Below, piece by piece: positions 1 through 5,543 of a stretch of 9,082 nt of DNA. Below the pieces are notes generated by a model, which saw only the letters and a list, made by a program, of their open reading frames with translations, made no database searches and was not told the origin of the DNA. Made by a program: the position numbers and the translations under genes. The stretch is from Pseudomonadota bacterium (lineage in GTDB: Bacteria; Pseudomonadota; Alphaproteobacteria; Sphingomonadales; Sphingomonadaceae). Positions within the stretch are counted from its first letter, which is position 1. Each line of letters begins with the position of its first letter. Location of the stretch: the NCBI GenBank assembly GCA_023392555.1, contig JAEVYW010000025.1, forward strand, positions 1 to 9,082, given 5' to 3'.

Positions 1-453
1 AGCGATGTCCGCGCCTTTTTCGGGAGCCCGTCGCTGGCGAAACCCGCCGAAGCCTCCTCCCCGCTTCTGTCCGCCGCCGGCGGATTGGAACAGCCCTTCG
101 AACAAGTCGCTGAGATCCGCAGTGTCAGTGGTTCCTCCCTGGAAACCGCCGGGGAAGCCCTCGAACGGATTGCCGGAACTTTGCGAATAGCCTCCGCGGC
201 TGCCGCCGAAGCCCGAACCAAAGGGCATCTTCGGATTGCCCTCCTCGTCAATCTCGCCGCGATCGTACTGCGCACGCTTTGTCTTGTCGGACAGCAAATC
301 ATAAGCCGCGGTCACTTCCGAAAAGCGCTTGGCGGCGTTCGGATTGTCCTTGTTGCGATCAGGGTGAAGCTGCTTGGCGAGGCTGCGATACGCCTTCTTG
401 ATGTCGGCATCGCTCGCGCCGCGCTGAATTCCAAGCCGTTGATACAGGTCCAT
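1..453 (-). CDS. DnaJ-family J-domain co-chaperone (partial, C-terminus beyond window)
   Basis: This is a co-chaperone expected to stimulate the ATPase of DnaK (Hsp70) in the cytoplasm. It reads from ATG at 453 down to base 1 with no stop, giving 151 codons, so the C-terminal part is missing. Residues 1-70 form a J domain: MDLYQRLGI at the start, the HPD triad that contacts Hsp70 at residues 30-32, and the helix IV segment DKTKRAQYD around 66-74. Residues 75-140 are a Gly/Phe-rich linker with many GGF, GSGF and FEG units. The last residues, EKGADIA, resemble the entry to the first C-terminal substrate-binding domain. Whether a zinc-finger domain follows (DnaJ proper) or not (CbpA/class II type) cannot be seen. 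The short linker followed at once by KGADI slightly favours the class II type. A GGAG motif at 458-461 lies 4 b before the start. The gene is divergent from pdxH. The family is certain; the class is not. Confidence 0.93.
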   Translation of the reverse strand, partial: MDLYQRLGIQRGASDADIKKAYRSLAKQLHPDRNKDNPNAAKRFSEVTAAYDLLSDKTKRAQYDRGEIDEEGNPKMPFGSGFGGSRGGYSQSSGNPFEGFPGGFQGGTTDTADLSDLFEGLFQSAGGGQKRGGGFGGFRQRRAPEKGADIA

Positions 454-530
454 ACTGCTCCAATGCCGTAACACACCGGGTCTTTCCAGATGGGTTGCGG
501 CGCACCGTCGTCCAAGCCTAAGCGCGAGGT

Positions 531-1112
531 GTGAGCGCGACCGATCCCTTCCAGCTGTTCGACGAGTGGTTCGCCGAGGCGAAGGCGAAGGAGATCAACG
601 ATCCCGACGCAATGGCGCTGGCCACGTCGACGCCCGATGGGCGGCCGTCAGTGCGAATGGTGCTGCTCAAGGGTCAGGGGCCTGAGGGCTTCGTCTTCTA
701 CACCAATCTCGACAGCCGGAAGGGTAATGAGCTCGCCGCCAATGCGAACGCCTCGCTGCTGTTTCACTGGAAGTCGCTGCGCCGCCAGGTCCGGGCGGAG
801 GGCGCGATTTCAAGCGTCTCCGATGCGGACGCCGATGCTTATTTTGCCTCGCGTTCGCGGGACTCGCAGCTTGGCGCCTGGGCGTCCTACCAGTCGCGGC
901 CGCTGGAGAGCCGGGACGTATTCGAATCGCGTTTTGAAGACATGCGACGGCGCTTCGAGAACGCCGAGGTCCCACGCCCGCCGCGCTGGTCGGGTTTCCG
1001 ACTGATTCCCGACCGCATCGAATTCTGGAGCGACCGGCCGCATCGGCTGCATGAGCGCCGCCTGTTTACCCGTACGAACAGCGGCTGGAACGAAGGACTC
1101 CTCTACCCGTGA
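531..1112 (+). CDS. pdxH: Pyridoxamine/pyridoxine 5'-phosphate oxidase
   Basis: This FMN-dependent cytoplasmic oxidase converts pyridoxamine 5'-phosphate or pyridoxine 5'-phosphate to pyridoxal 5'-phosphate, the last step of vitamin B6 synthesis and salvage. At 193 aa it is normal to slightly short for the family. Family motifs run in order: RMVLLK at 42-47, [10 protein letters not shown] at 56-65 and [11 protein letters not shown] at 78-88 (FMN contacts), [16 protein letters not shown] at 104-119, RWSGFRL at 152-158, and [14 protein letters not shown] at 163-176. The Arg172/His174 pair of RLHER matches the substrate-binding Arg/His of E. coli PdxH. The protein ends in the usual LxP form. The start is GTG, because an in-frame TAA lies at 519-521 and no ATG occurs before residue 28. 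The only purine-rich motif, GAGG at 526-529, is 1 b from the GTG, which is unusually close. The stop overlaps the start of the next gene (GTGA), so it is the first gene of a three-gene operon. Confidence 0.97.
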   Translation: MSATDPFQLFDEWFAEAKAKEINDPDAMALATSTPDGRPSVRMVLLKGQGPEGFVFYTNLDSRKGNELAANANASLLFHWKSLRRQVRAEGAISSVSDADADAYFASRSRDSQLGAWASYQSRPLESRDVFESRFEDMRRRFENAEVPRPPRWSGFRLIPDRIEFWSDRPHRLHERRLFTRTNSGWNEGLLYP

Positions 1113-2047
1113 CCGGCGCGCCGGTGACAGCGGAGGAGCGGTCGAAGCTGACCGCTCGCGCGGCAATGGCCAGCATCGCAATGGCCGTGACCCTGATCGG
1201 CCTGAAGCTGTGGGCCTCGATCGAAACCGATTCGATGGCGATGCTCGGTTCGCTCGCCGACAGCGGCCTCGACCTGGTCGCCAGCCTCATCGTCCTGCTC
1301 GGGGTTCGCGTCGCCGCTCAACCGGCGGACTGGGATCATCGCTTCGGCCACGGAAAGGCGGAAGCGCTTGCCGCGCTGGTCCAGGTGATCCTGATTACCT
1401 TGTCGGCCCTCTTCATCGGCTACCGGGCGATCGGGCGGCTGCTGAGCGGCGCCGAGACGGGCAGCGCCGAGCTCGGCATTGGCGTCTCCATCGTCGCGAT
1501 GGTGTTGACCGTCGCGCTGATCAGCTATCAGCGGCATGTCGTTGCCCGAACGGGTTCGCTGGCGATCGGCACGGACCGGCTCCATTATTCGTCGGACCTG
1601 CTGCTGAACGGATCGGTGATCCTCGCACTGGTGCTGGACCAATTCGTCGGGCTGACCGGCGCGGATGCGGTGTTCGGCGTTCTCATCGCCTTTTGGCTGC
1701 TGTGGGGAGCCTGGGGGGCGTCGGGCAGTGCGCTCAACCAGCTGATGGATCGCGAATGGCCCGACGAGTTGCGCGAATGCTTCCTCGAAGCGGCGAAGGA
1801 CTATCCCGAGCTTGCCGGCCTTCACGACCTGCGCACCCGGACCAGCGGAACCCATAATTTCGCGCAATTCCACGTCTGGGTGCCGGGCGATTGGACCGTT
1901 CGCGAAGCTCATGACAGGCTCGACCGGGTCGAAGAAGCGCTTCAGGAGCGCTTTCCCGCCACGGAAATCATCATTCACCTCGACCCCGAGGGGCAGATCG
2001 ATCGCGAGACTCTGCTTCCGAGCGAAATCACGGAGAAAGCGCAGTGA
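1109..2047 (+). CDS. Cation diffusion facilitator, FieF/YiiP-like metal efflux transporter
   Basis: This inner-membrane antiporter is expected to export divalent metal (Zn, Fe, Cd or Mn type) in exchange for protons, working as a homodimer. Its 312 aa match the FieF/YiiP layout: six membrane segments within about residues 20-205, then a cytoplasmic metal-sensing domain. All known YiiP metal sites appear intact: site A as D51, D55, H159 and D163; site B as D74, H77 and H81 in PADWDHRFGHGKAE; and the dimer-interface site as H239, H255, H268, H290 and D292. The HDLRTRTSG segment at 239-247 is also as in YiiP. The start is GTG at 1109, overlapping the pdxH stop as GTGA. The motif AAGGA at 1093-1097 is 11 b upstream, and translation is probably coupled to pdxH. 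An alternative GTG at 1123 would lose only a few residues. The family is sure; which metal it prefers cannot be told from sequence. A tetrahedral DD/HD site A is compatible with Zn/Cd. Confidence 0.95.
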   Translation: MTGAPVTAEERSKLTARAAMASIAMAVTLIGLKLWASIETDSMAMLGSLADSGLDLVASLIVLLGVRVAAQPADWDHRFGHGKAEALAALVQVILITLSALFIGYRAIGRLLSGAETGSAELGIGVSIVAMVLTVALISYQRHVVARTGSLAIGTDRLHYSSDLLLNGSVILALVLDQFVGLTGADAVFGVLIAFWLLWGAWGASGSALNQLMDREWPDELRECFLEAAKDYPELAGLHDLRTRTSGTHNFAQFHVWVPGDWTVREAHDRLDRVEEALQERFPATEIIIHLDPEGQIDRETLLPSEITEKAQ

Positions 2048-2829
2048 GCGGCCTTCCCTTCTTTCAGGTCGATGCGTTCGCGTCGGCGCCTTTGACCGGC
2101 AATCCCGCGGCGGTCATGCCGCTCGACAAATGGTTGCCCGATGACGTGCTGCAGGCGATCGCCGGCGAGAATAATCTCAGCGAAACCGCCTTCACTGTTC
2201 CCTCCGACAAGGGCGGCGTCGATTATGACCTGCGCTGGTTCACGCCCACGACAGAGGTGGACCTTTGCGGCCATGCGTCGATCGCCGCCGGACACGTGCT
2301 GCTTAAGTCTGCGCCGGTACGCTTTTCCACCCGGTCCGGCGTGCTCACCGTCAGCCGACGCGAAGAGGTGCTGGAGCTCGATCTTCCCGCCGCCAGTCCA
2401 GTCGAGAGCGAGGATGTGGCGCTGTGCGAAGCACTCGGCCTTCCCGCGCAGCCCGTCTGGCTGACCGCGCCCGAATTCAACGACAGCGCGATCATCGCAC
2501 TCGAGGACGAAGCCGCCGTGCGCGCTGTTACCCCCGATTTCGCGAAGCTGGGGAAGATCAGGCGCATGGCGATCGTCACCGCATGCGGCCACACGGAGAC
2601 CATCGCGAGCCGAGTGTTCGTACCCTATTGCGGGATCGACGAGGACCCGGTCACCGGGTCGGCCCATGCCGCGCTGGTACCCTATTGGGCGAAGCGTCTC
2701 GGCCGGACGGAATTCACCGCGCTCCAGGCGAGCAAGCGAACGGGTATCCTCCACTGTCGTCTGGAAGGCGACCGAGCGGTCCTCGGCGGACGCTGCGTGA
2801 CGGTCATCGTCGGGACGTTTCAGCTCTAG
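2044..2829 (+). CDS. PhzF-family isomerase
   Basis: This member of the PhzF/diaminopimelate-epimerase-fold family has 261 aa in two similar alpha/beta halves with the active site between them. Recognised motifs are FFQVDAFASAPLTGNPAAV at 6-24, NLSETAF at 44-50 with the catalytic Glu (E47 here) of the PhzF family, LRWFTPTTEVDLCGHAS at 63-79, and GIDEDPVTGSAH at 197-208. In PhzF itself this enzyme isomerises dihydro-hydroxyanthranilate in phenazine synthesis. No other phenazine genes are here, so the substrate is unknown and a general small-molecule isomerase is the honest label. The start is GTG at 2044, overlapping the transporter stop (GTGA), with GGAG at 2032-2035, 8 b before it. It is the last gene of the pdxH operon. 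Its TAG stop shares a CTAG tetramer with the stop of the opposing NUDIX gene, leaving no room for a dedicated terminator. Confidence 0.92.
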   Translation: MSGLPFFQVDAFASAPLTGNPAAVMPLDKWLPDDVLQAIAGENNLSETAFTVPSDKGGVDYDLRWFTPTTEVDLCGHASIAAGHVLLKSAPVRFSTRSGVLTVSRREEVLELDLPAASPVESEDVALCEALGLPAQPVWLTAPEFNDSAIIALEDEAAVRAVTPDFAKLGKIRRMAIVTACGHTETIASRVFVPYCGIDEDPVTGSAHAALVPYWAKRLGRTEFTALQASKRTGILHCRLEGDRAVLGGRCVTVIVGTFQL

Positions 2830-3290
2830 GCGCTGATCTTCGCTTCTAGGGCGTCGAGGAACGGAAGCTGGCTGGGCAGCATCATCATTCGGGCTTCGGC
2901 GATCGTCATCCAGCGCGCTTCGGCGACCTCCGGATAGTTCTGGAAGTTCCCGCTTTTCGGCGGCCATTCGACCTGGAAGTGGTTGCTGCGGACGGCTTCC
3001 GCATCGCAGTCGCCCTCGACAGCGAAGGCTTCGACAATCTTCCCGCCTGCCTGCCGCACCGTCGCCAGGGGAAACGGCACGCGGTCGATCTCGACGCCCG
3101 TCTCCTCGGTGAACTCCCGAAGAGCTGCCTGCGCCGGTGTCTCTCCCTGCTCCACCATACCCTTGGGAATCATCCAGGCGCCGGCGTCCTTGTTGCGCCA
3201 GAACGGACCGCCCGGCTTGATCAGCAGCACCTCGGTCTCTCCGCCGGACTGGCGGAACAGCAGGATTCCCGCGCTAAGCGGCGGCGGCAC
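2826..3290 (-). CDS. NUDIX hydrolase
   Basis: This small (154 aa) pyrophosphohydrolase probably cleaves a nucleoside diphosphate linked to another group. The NUDIX box is complete at residues 44-66: G44, E50, REF at 58-60, EE at 62-63, G65 and V66, fitting GX5EX7REUXEEXGU, so the metal-binding glutamates are present. Before it, [18 protein letters not shown] (27-44) is a segment common in small bacterial NUDIX proteins. I chose GTG at 3290, giving an N-terminus [11 protein letters not shown] that starts right at the first beta strand. The reading frame stays open up to 3425, but that extension (about 45 residues, Arg-rich) is antisense-phase read-through of mnmA and looks non-native. The chosen start lies inside the end of mnmA (17 b overlap), implying one transcript and coupled translation. 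The substrate cannot be assigned. Confidence 0.93.
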   Translation of the reverse strand: MPPPLSAGILLFRQSGGETEVLLIKPGGPFWRNKDAGAWMIPKGMVEQGETPAQAALREFTEETGVEIDRVPFPLATVRQAGGKIVEAFAVEGDCDAEAVRSNHFQVEWPPKSGNFQNYPEVAEARWMTIAEARMMMLPSQLPFLDALEAKISA

Positions 3291-4392
3291 TGTCGATCTT
3301 CGCTTCCGCCGAGCGGGTTTCGGCAATCCAACCGCCGCCGAGAAGGCGAGTACCGTCGTAAAAAACGGCCGCCTGGCCCGGAGCCACACCGAATTCCGGC
3401 GACGCGAAACGGGCCCAGTCGCCATCTTTCGAAGCCGGCACAGCGGGCGCCAGCGATCGGACCTTCACGCTGACGTCCGACTGGTCTTCCGCGATCCAGT
3501 TGAGCTGCTCGATCCGCATTGCCTCGACCGCCAACGCCCGACGGGGCCCCACGACAATGCGGCGCCCCTCCGGCTCGATCCGGATGACGTAGAGCGGCTC
3601 TTTCTGCCCTCCGATCTCGATCCCGCGGCGCTGGCCGACGGTGAAATGGACGATGCCGCGGTGGCGGCCCAGCACTCGGCCCTCAAGGTCGACAATCTCT
3701 CCCGGCTCGACCGTTTCCGGCCGCAGCCGCTGAACCAAACCGGCGTAGTCGCCGTCCGGAACGAAGCAGATGTCCTGGCTGTCGGGCTTGTTGGCGACGA
3801 CTAGGCCGTCTTCCTCGGCCAACCGCCGAACGTCGCTCTTGGGCAGGTCCCCAAGGGGGAAGCGCAGGAATTCCAGCTGCTCCTGCGTCGTGCCGTAGAG
3901 GAAGTAGCTCTGGTCGCGCGCCGGATCGGCACCCTTGTGCAGCTCTACCCGGCCATCGTTGACGACGCGGCGGACGTAATGGCCCGTCGCCAGGCAGTCG
4001 GCGCCGAGTTCGCGCGCAAACGCGACAAGGTCGCGAAACTTCACGCCCTGGTTGCACGAGGCGCAGGGCACCGGAGTGCGGCCCCGCGCATATTCGTCGA
4101 TGAAACGGTCGATCACGCCGTCGCGGAAGCGGCTTTCATAATCGAGCACGTAGTGCGCAATGCCGAGCCGGTCGGCGACGGTCCGCGCATCATAGATGTC
4201 CTGCCCCGCGCAGCAGGCCCCCGAGCGCTTGACCGCTTCGCCATGATCGTAAAGCTGAAGCGTCACGCCGATGACTTCCGCGCCCGTGCGCGCCGCGAGC
4301 GCGGCCGTCACCGAGCTGTCGACGCCGCCGGACATGGCGACGACGATGCGGGAGTCGCGCGGCGCGCGATCAAGGCGGAAATCGATCTGCAT
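3274..4392 (-). CDS. mnmA: tRNA-specific 2-thiouridylase
   Basis: This cytoplasmic enzyme uses ATP and persulfide sulfur to thiolate C2 of the wobble uridine (U34) in tRNAs for Lys, Glu and Gln. It has 372 aa, the usual length. Visible features are the PP-loop SGGVDSS at 21-27, the first catalytic Cys113 in [10 protein letters not shown], the persulfide-carrying Cys209 in DSQDICF, SYFLYG at 162-167 and [13 protein letters not shown] at 250-262. A C-terminal beta-barrel follows. The tail ends in DSAAAA, and these codons overlap the NUDIX start. The frame stays open to an ATG at 4503. I chose ATG at 4392 because the extra 37 residues are not typical of MnmA and would overlap the opposing small gene. 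A GGCGAG motif precedes the chosen start. A perfect 10-bp palindrome, GAGATATCTC (4395-4404), lies just upstream of the ATG, with unknown meaning. It forms an operon with the NUDIX gene. Confidence 0.97.
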   Translation of the reverse strand: MQIDFRLDRAPRDSRIVVAMSGGVDSSVTAALAARTGAEVIGVTLQLYDHGEAVKRSGACCAGQDIYDARTVADRLGIAHYVLDYESRFRDGVIDRFIDEYARGRTPVPCASCNQGVKFRDLVAFARELGADCLATGHYVRRVVNDGRVELHKGADPARDQSYFLYGTTQEQLEFLRFPLGDLPKSDVRRLAEEDGLVVANKPDSQDICFVPDGDYAGLVQRLRPETVEPGEIVDLEGRVLGRHRGIVHFTVGQRRGIEIGGQKEPLYVIRIEPEGRRIVVGPRRALAVEAMRIEQLNWIAEDQSDVSVKVRSLAPAVPASKDGDWARFASPEFGVAPGQAAVFYDGTRLLGGGWIAETRSAEAKIDSAAAA

Positions 4393-4465
4393 TGGAGATA
4401 TCTCGCCGCTCTTTACCCGAATTTCACCCCTGAGGGCTAGCAGGCTGGAAGCGCCGGAGTTCGGC

Positions 4466-4473
4466 GAGGGGGA
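4466..4473 (+). promoter_or_regulatory. Strong ribosome binding site deciding a TTG start
   Basis: GAGGGGGA sits 4 b before TTG at 4478, the only well-spaced Shine-Dalgarno match in the gap upstream of the small protein. No ATG or GTG in that frame lies between the mnmA start and residue 1 of the proposed protein. It therefore supports a TTG start, but this remains a prediction. Confidence 0.5.
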
Positions 4474-4477
4474 ATCT

Positions 4478-4708
4478 TTGTCGCGACCGACGCCAAAATT
4501 CACTGCCGCAGGTGAAGCGCCGCTGGATCCGGCGGAGCTTGTTGCTGCCTTCGAGGCTCAACTGGCGCTTGCGAAGGGCGACCGTCGCGACGCGTTCGCG
4601 CGCTTCATCGCGGGCGCTCCCGACTGGCGTGAGGCTCGCGAGAGCCTGAGCGGCGCCTTCGCAGACGCCGGCGCGGCAACAAAGTTAAGCGGCGGTAAGA
4701 CCGAATGA
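4478..4708 (+). CDS. Small uncharacterised protein (probable TTG start)
   Basis: I do not recognise this 76-aa protein. From TTG at 4478 it reads [20 protein letters not shown] and continues as an Ala-rich, amphipathic helical protein. Residues 18-36 ([19 protein letters not shown]) and 37-63 ([14 protein letters not shown] onward) look like two or three helices. There is no signal peptide, membrane segment or cysteine. The frame is open further upstream to ATG 4271, but that part is antisense to mnmA and is Arg-rich in a way that suggests shadow coding. The GC-rich third codon positions in the downstream part and the strong ribosome binding site at 4466-4473 argue that the 76-aa form is real. 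It lies between divergent mnmA and the SciP-like gene, 93 b before the latter, on the same strand. It could be co-transcribed with that gene or independent. Real-gene confidence is moderate; function is unknown. Confidence 0.6.
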   Translation: MSRPTPKFTAAGEAPLDPAELVAAFEAQLALAKGDRRDAFARFIAGAPDWREARESLSGAFADAGAATKLSGGKTE

Positions 4709-4716
4709 CGGCGGCG

Positions 4717-4784
4717 TTAACCAGCGAGTTTCAGAATGTCTTCAACGGCGCGGTCTTAAGACAATCGTCATTGGTAATGATTAA
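4717..4784 (+). promoter_or_regulatory. Palindrome-rich leader of the sciP-like gene with TTAA half-sites
   Basis: The 93-b gap before the SciP-like gene contains TTAACC at 4717-4722 (like a CtrA half-site), a perfect 10-bp palindrome GTCTTAAGAC at 4753-4762, and a 13-bp inverted repeat TCATT-GGT-AATGA at 4768-4780, followed by another TTAA at 4781-4784. No pair of TTAA elements has the 7-b spacing of a full CtrA box (TTAA-N7-TTAA). No convincing sigma-70 promoter was seen. The region is locally AT-richer than its surroundings, as expected for a promoter. Assignment as an operator cluster is inference. Confidence 0.38.
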
Positions 4785-4801
4785 GCGGGTGTGACGTAGA
4801 G

Positions 4802-5101
4802 ATGCTCGAGAACCAGAAGATCCGGCCAGCGCAGGTCATCGGCCCCCTAGGGGAACCGCTGACGCTCGATTCGCTCCCGCCGCCGAACACAACCCGCTGG
4901 GTGGTTCGCCGGAAGGCCGAAGTCGTGGCCGCTGTTGCCGGCGGTCTCCTCAGCGTCGACGAGGCCTGCAAGCGTTATTCCCTCAGCCTGGAAGAGTTCA
5001 CCGGCTGGCAGCGAGCTGTCGACCGCAGCGGGATGCCCGGCCTTCGAGTGACCCGGCTGAAGCATTATCGCGACCAGTACGAGCGCCAGCAGCGCTACTG
5101 A
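4802..5101 (+). CDS. sciP: DUF1153 family protein, SciP-like CtrA-inhibitory regulator
   Basis: This 99-aa protein belongs to the DUF1153 family, whose studied member is Caulobacter SciP. SciP is a small DNA-binding protein that accumulates in G1 and blocks CtrA-dependent transcription. Family hallmarks are VIGPLGEPLTLDSLPPPNT (12-30) and RWVVRRKAEVVAAVAGGLLS (32-51), then DEACKRYSLSLEEFTGWQRAVDRSG (53-77) and GLRVTRLKHYR (80-90). The middle part forms a compact helix-turn-helix, while the N-terminal segment and the basic C-terminal tail flank it. ATG at 4802 gives the expected N-terminus, although the upstream purines (GTAGAG) form only a weak ribosome binding site. It is monocistronic or follows the 76-aa gene, with a GNRA-type hairpin just after its stop. 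It is expected to act on cell-cycle genes such as flagellar and chemotaxis operons, but in sphingomonads this role is inferred, not shown by the sequence. Symbol given by family; orthology likely. Confidence 0.88.
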   Translation: MLENQKIRPAQVIGPLGEPLTLDSLPPPNTTRWVVRRKAEVVAAVAGGLLSVDEACKRYSLSLEEFTGWQRAVDRSGMPGLRVTRLKHYRDQYERQQRY

Positions 5102-5107
5102 GGCGAA

Positions 5108-5131
5108 GTCCAGCGGAGCAATTCGCTGGAC
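5108..5131 (+). terminator. GCAA-tetraloop hairpin after the sciP-like gene
   Basis: GTCCAGCG at 5108-5115 pairs perfectly with CGCTGGAC at 5124-5131. One G-U and one A-U pair (5116-5117 with 5122-5123) extend the stem to 10 bp, closing a GCAA (GNRA) tetraloop at 5118-5121. It begins 6 b after the stop codon. No T-run follows (ACCCTTCCGTTT), so it may end or stabilise the mRNA 3' end rather than act as a classical intrinsic terminator. Confidence 0.5.
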
Positions 5132-5147
5132 AGACCCTTCCGTTTCC

Positions 5148-5173
5148 GGAACAACATCCGTGCATCGCGCGTC
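5148..5173 (+). promoter_or_regulatory. Candidate EcfG-type general stress promoter
   Basis: GGAAC at 5148-5152 is followed after exactly 17 b by CGTC at 5170-5173. The alphaproteobacterial EcfG (SigT/RpoE-like general stress sigma) consensus is GGAAC-N16/17-CGTT, so this matches 8 of 9 fixed bases. It would start transcription near 5180, about 50 b before the GlsB/YeaQ-family gene, which belongs to a stress-induced family. No other promoter candidate was seen in this gap. It remains a motif match only. Confidence 0.5.
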
Positions 5174-5182
5174 TAGATGCAC
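5160..5182. repeat. 7-bp inverted repeat over the candidate -10 element
   Basis: GTGCATC at 5160-5166 and GATGCAC at 5176-5182 are perfect inverted arms around a 9-b centre that contains the candidate EcfG -10 (CGTC). In DNA it could be an operator covering the -10/start region. As RNA it could not be fully transcribed from that promoter. Function is unknown. Confidence 0.4.
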
Positions 5183-5186
5183 AGAA

Positions 5187-5208
5187 GGCCGCGCGTAAAG
5201 AAGCGGCC
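5187..5208 (+). repeat. Short hairpin just upstream of the glsB-like ribosome binding site
   Basis: GGCCGC at 5187-5192 pairs with GCGGCC at 5203-5208 across a 10-b A-rich loop. It ends 6 b before the consensus ribosome binding site AGGAGG (5215-5220, 9 b from the ATG). It lies inside the predicted 5' leader, so it could protect the mRNA 5' end or tune translation. The ribosome binding site itself is left unpaired. Confidence 0.35.
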
Positions 5209-5229
5209 CGGAACAGGAGGGAACGCTAC

Positions 5230-5481
5230 ATGGGTATCATCATTTGGCTGATCGTCGGCGGCGTCGTGGGCTGGCTTGCGAGCCTTATCATGCGCACCGA
5301 TGCTCAACAGGGCATCCTTCTTAACATTGTCGTCGGTATTGTTGGCGCGGTGATTGCCGGCCTCATCTTCGGCGGCAGCATTAACCAGGCCCTGACTGTC
5401 GAAACGTTCCTATACTCTCTGCTCGGCGCAGTCGTTCTGCTCGCGATCGTGAATCTTATCCGTCGCGGATCGGTTCGCTAA
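5230..5481 (+). CDS. GlsB/YeaQ/YmgE-family stress-response membrane protein (copy 1)
   Basis: This 83-aa inner-membrane protein belongs to the transglycosylase-associated (Transgly_assoc) family. It has three hydrophobic segments at about 2-20, 29-48 and 59-78, with the family pattern of Gly-rich helices (IVGGVVGWLASLIM at 8-21, VVGIVGAVIAGLIFGG at 34-49). A basic tail, RRGSVR, is expected in the cytoplasm. Members are induced by general, osmotic or envelope stress; the molecular activity is not known, and the old name does not prove a cell-wall function. A consensus AGGAGG lies 9 b upstream of ATG. The candidate EcfG promoter at 5148-5173 fits stress control. It is closed by a strong terminator, so it is probably a single-gene transcript. 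A paralogue lies at 6345-6605 on the other strand. Confidence 0.92.
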   Translation: MGIIIWLIVGGVVGWLASLIMRTDAQQGILLNIVVGIVGAVIAGLIFGGSINQALTVETFLYSLLGAVVLLAIVNLIRRGSVR

Positions 5482-5503
5482 ACCAAGCGAAAGACGTCAA
5501 TCG

Positions 5504-5541
5504 AGGGCCGCCCGGCAACCCGCCGGGCGGCCCTTTCTTTT
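5504..5541 (+). terminator. Strong intrinsic terminator
   Basis: Twelve perfect pairs (GGGCCGCCCGGC at 5505-5516 with GCCGGGCGGCCC at 5522-5533), plus a closing A-T pair at 5504/5534, enclose a 5-b AACCC loop. The T-rich tract TTTCTTTT (5534-5541) follows on the plus strand. It ends the GlsB-like transcript. Read from the minus strand, the hairpin also follows the SIMPL gene, but there the trailing sequence has no T-run, so it works best in the plus direction. Confidence 0.95.
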
Positions 5542-5543
5542 AT

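Noticed and set aside
1103..1978. 291-aa open frame on the minus strand opposite the cation transporter
   Set aside because: It is Arg/Gln/Asp-rich with no domain pattern and lies fully antisense to a gene with all metal-binding residues intact. Long antisense frames are normal in GC-rich DNA.
1975..2967. 330-aa open frame on the minus strand across phzF
   Set aside because: Low-complexity Arg/Asp/Gly composition and no motif; it crosses the well-supported phzF and the NUDIX end.
3291..3425. N-terminal extension of the NUDIX protein to 3425
   Set aside because: The 45 extra residues are basic and match nothing; the GTG at 3290 begins directly at the first strand of the NUDIX fold.
2983..3804. 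273-aa open frame on the plus strand opposite NUDIX and mnmA
   Set aside because: Shadow of two recognised genes with catalytic motifs; no convincing ribosome binding site or family signature.
4395..4404. GAGATATCTC palindrome before mnmA
   Set aside because: A single 10-bp palindrome in a leader with no partner site; likely chance, mentioned only in the mnmA entry.
4393..4503. N-terminal extension of mnmA to the upstream ATG at 4503
   Set aside because: The added 37 residues are not typical of MnmA and overlap the ribosome binding site and start of the small divergent gene; ATG at 4392 gives the standard N-terminus.
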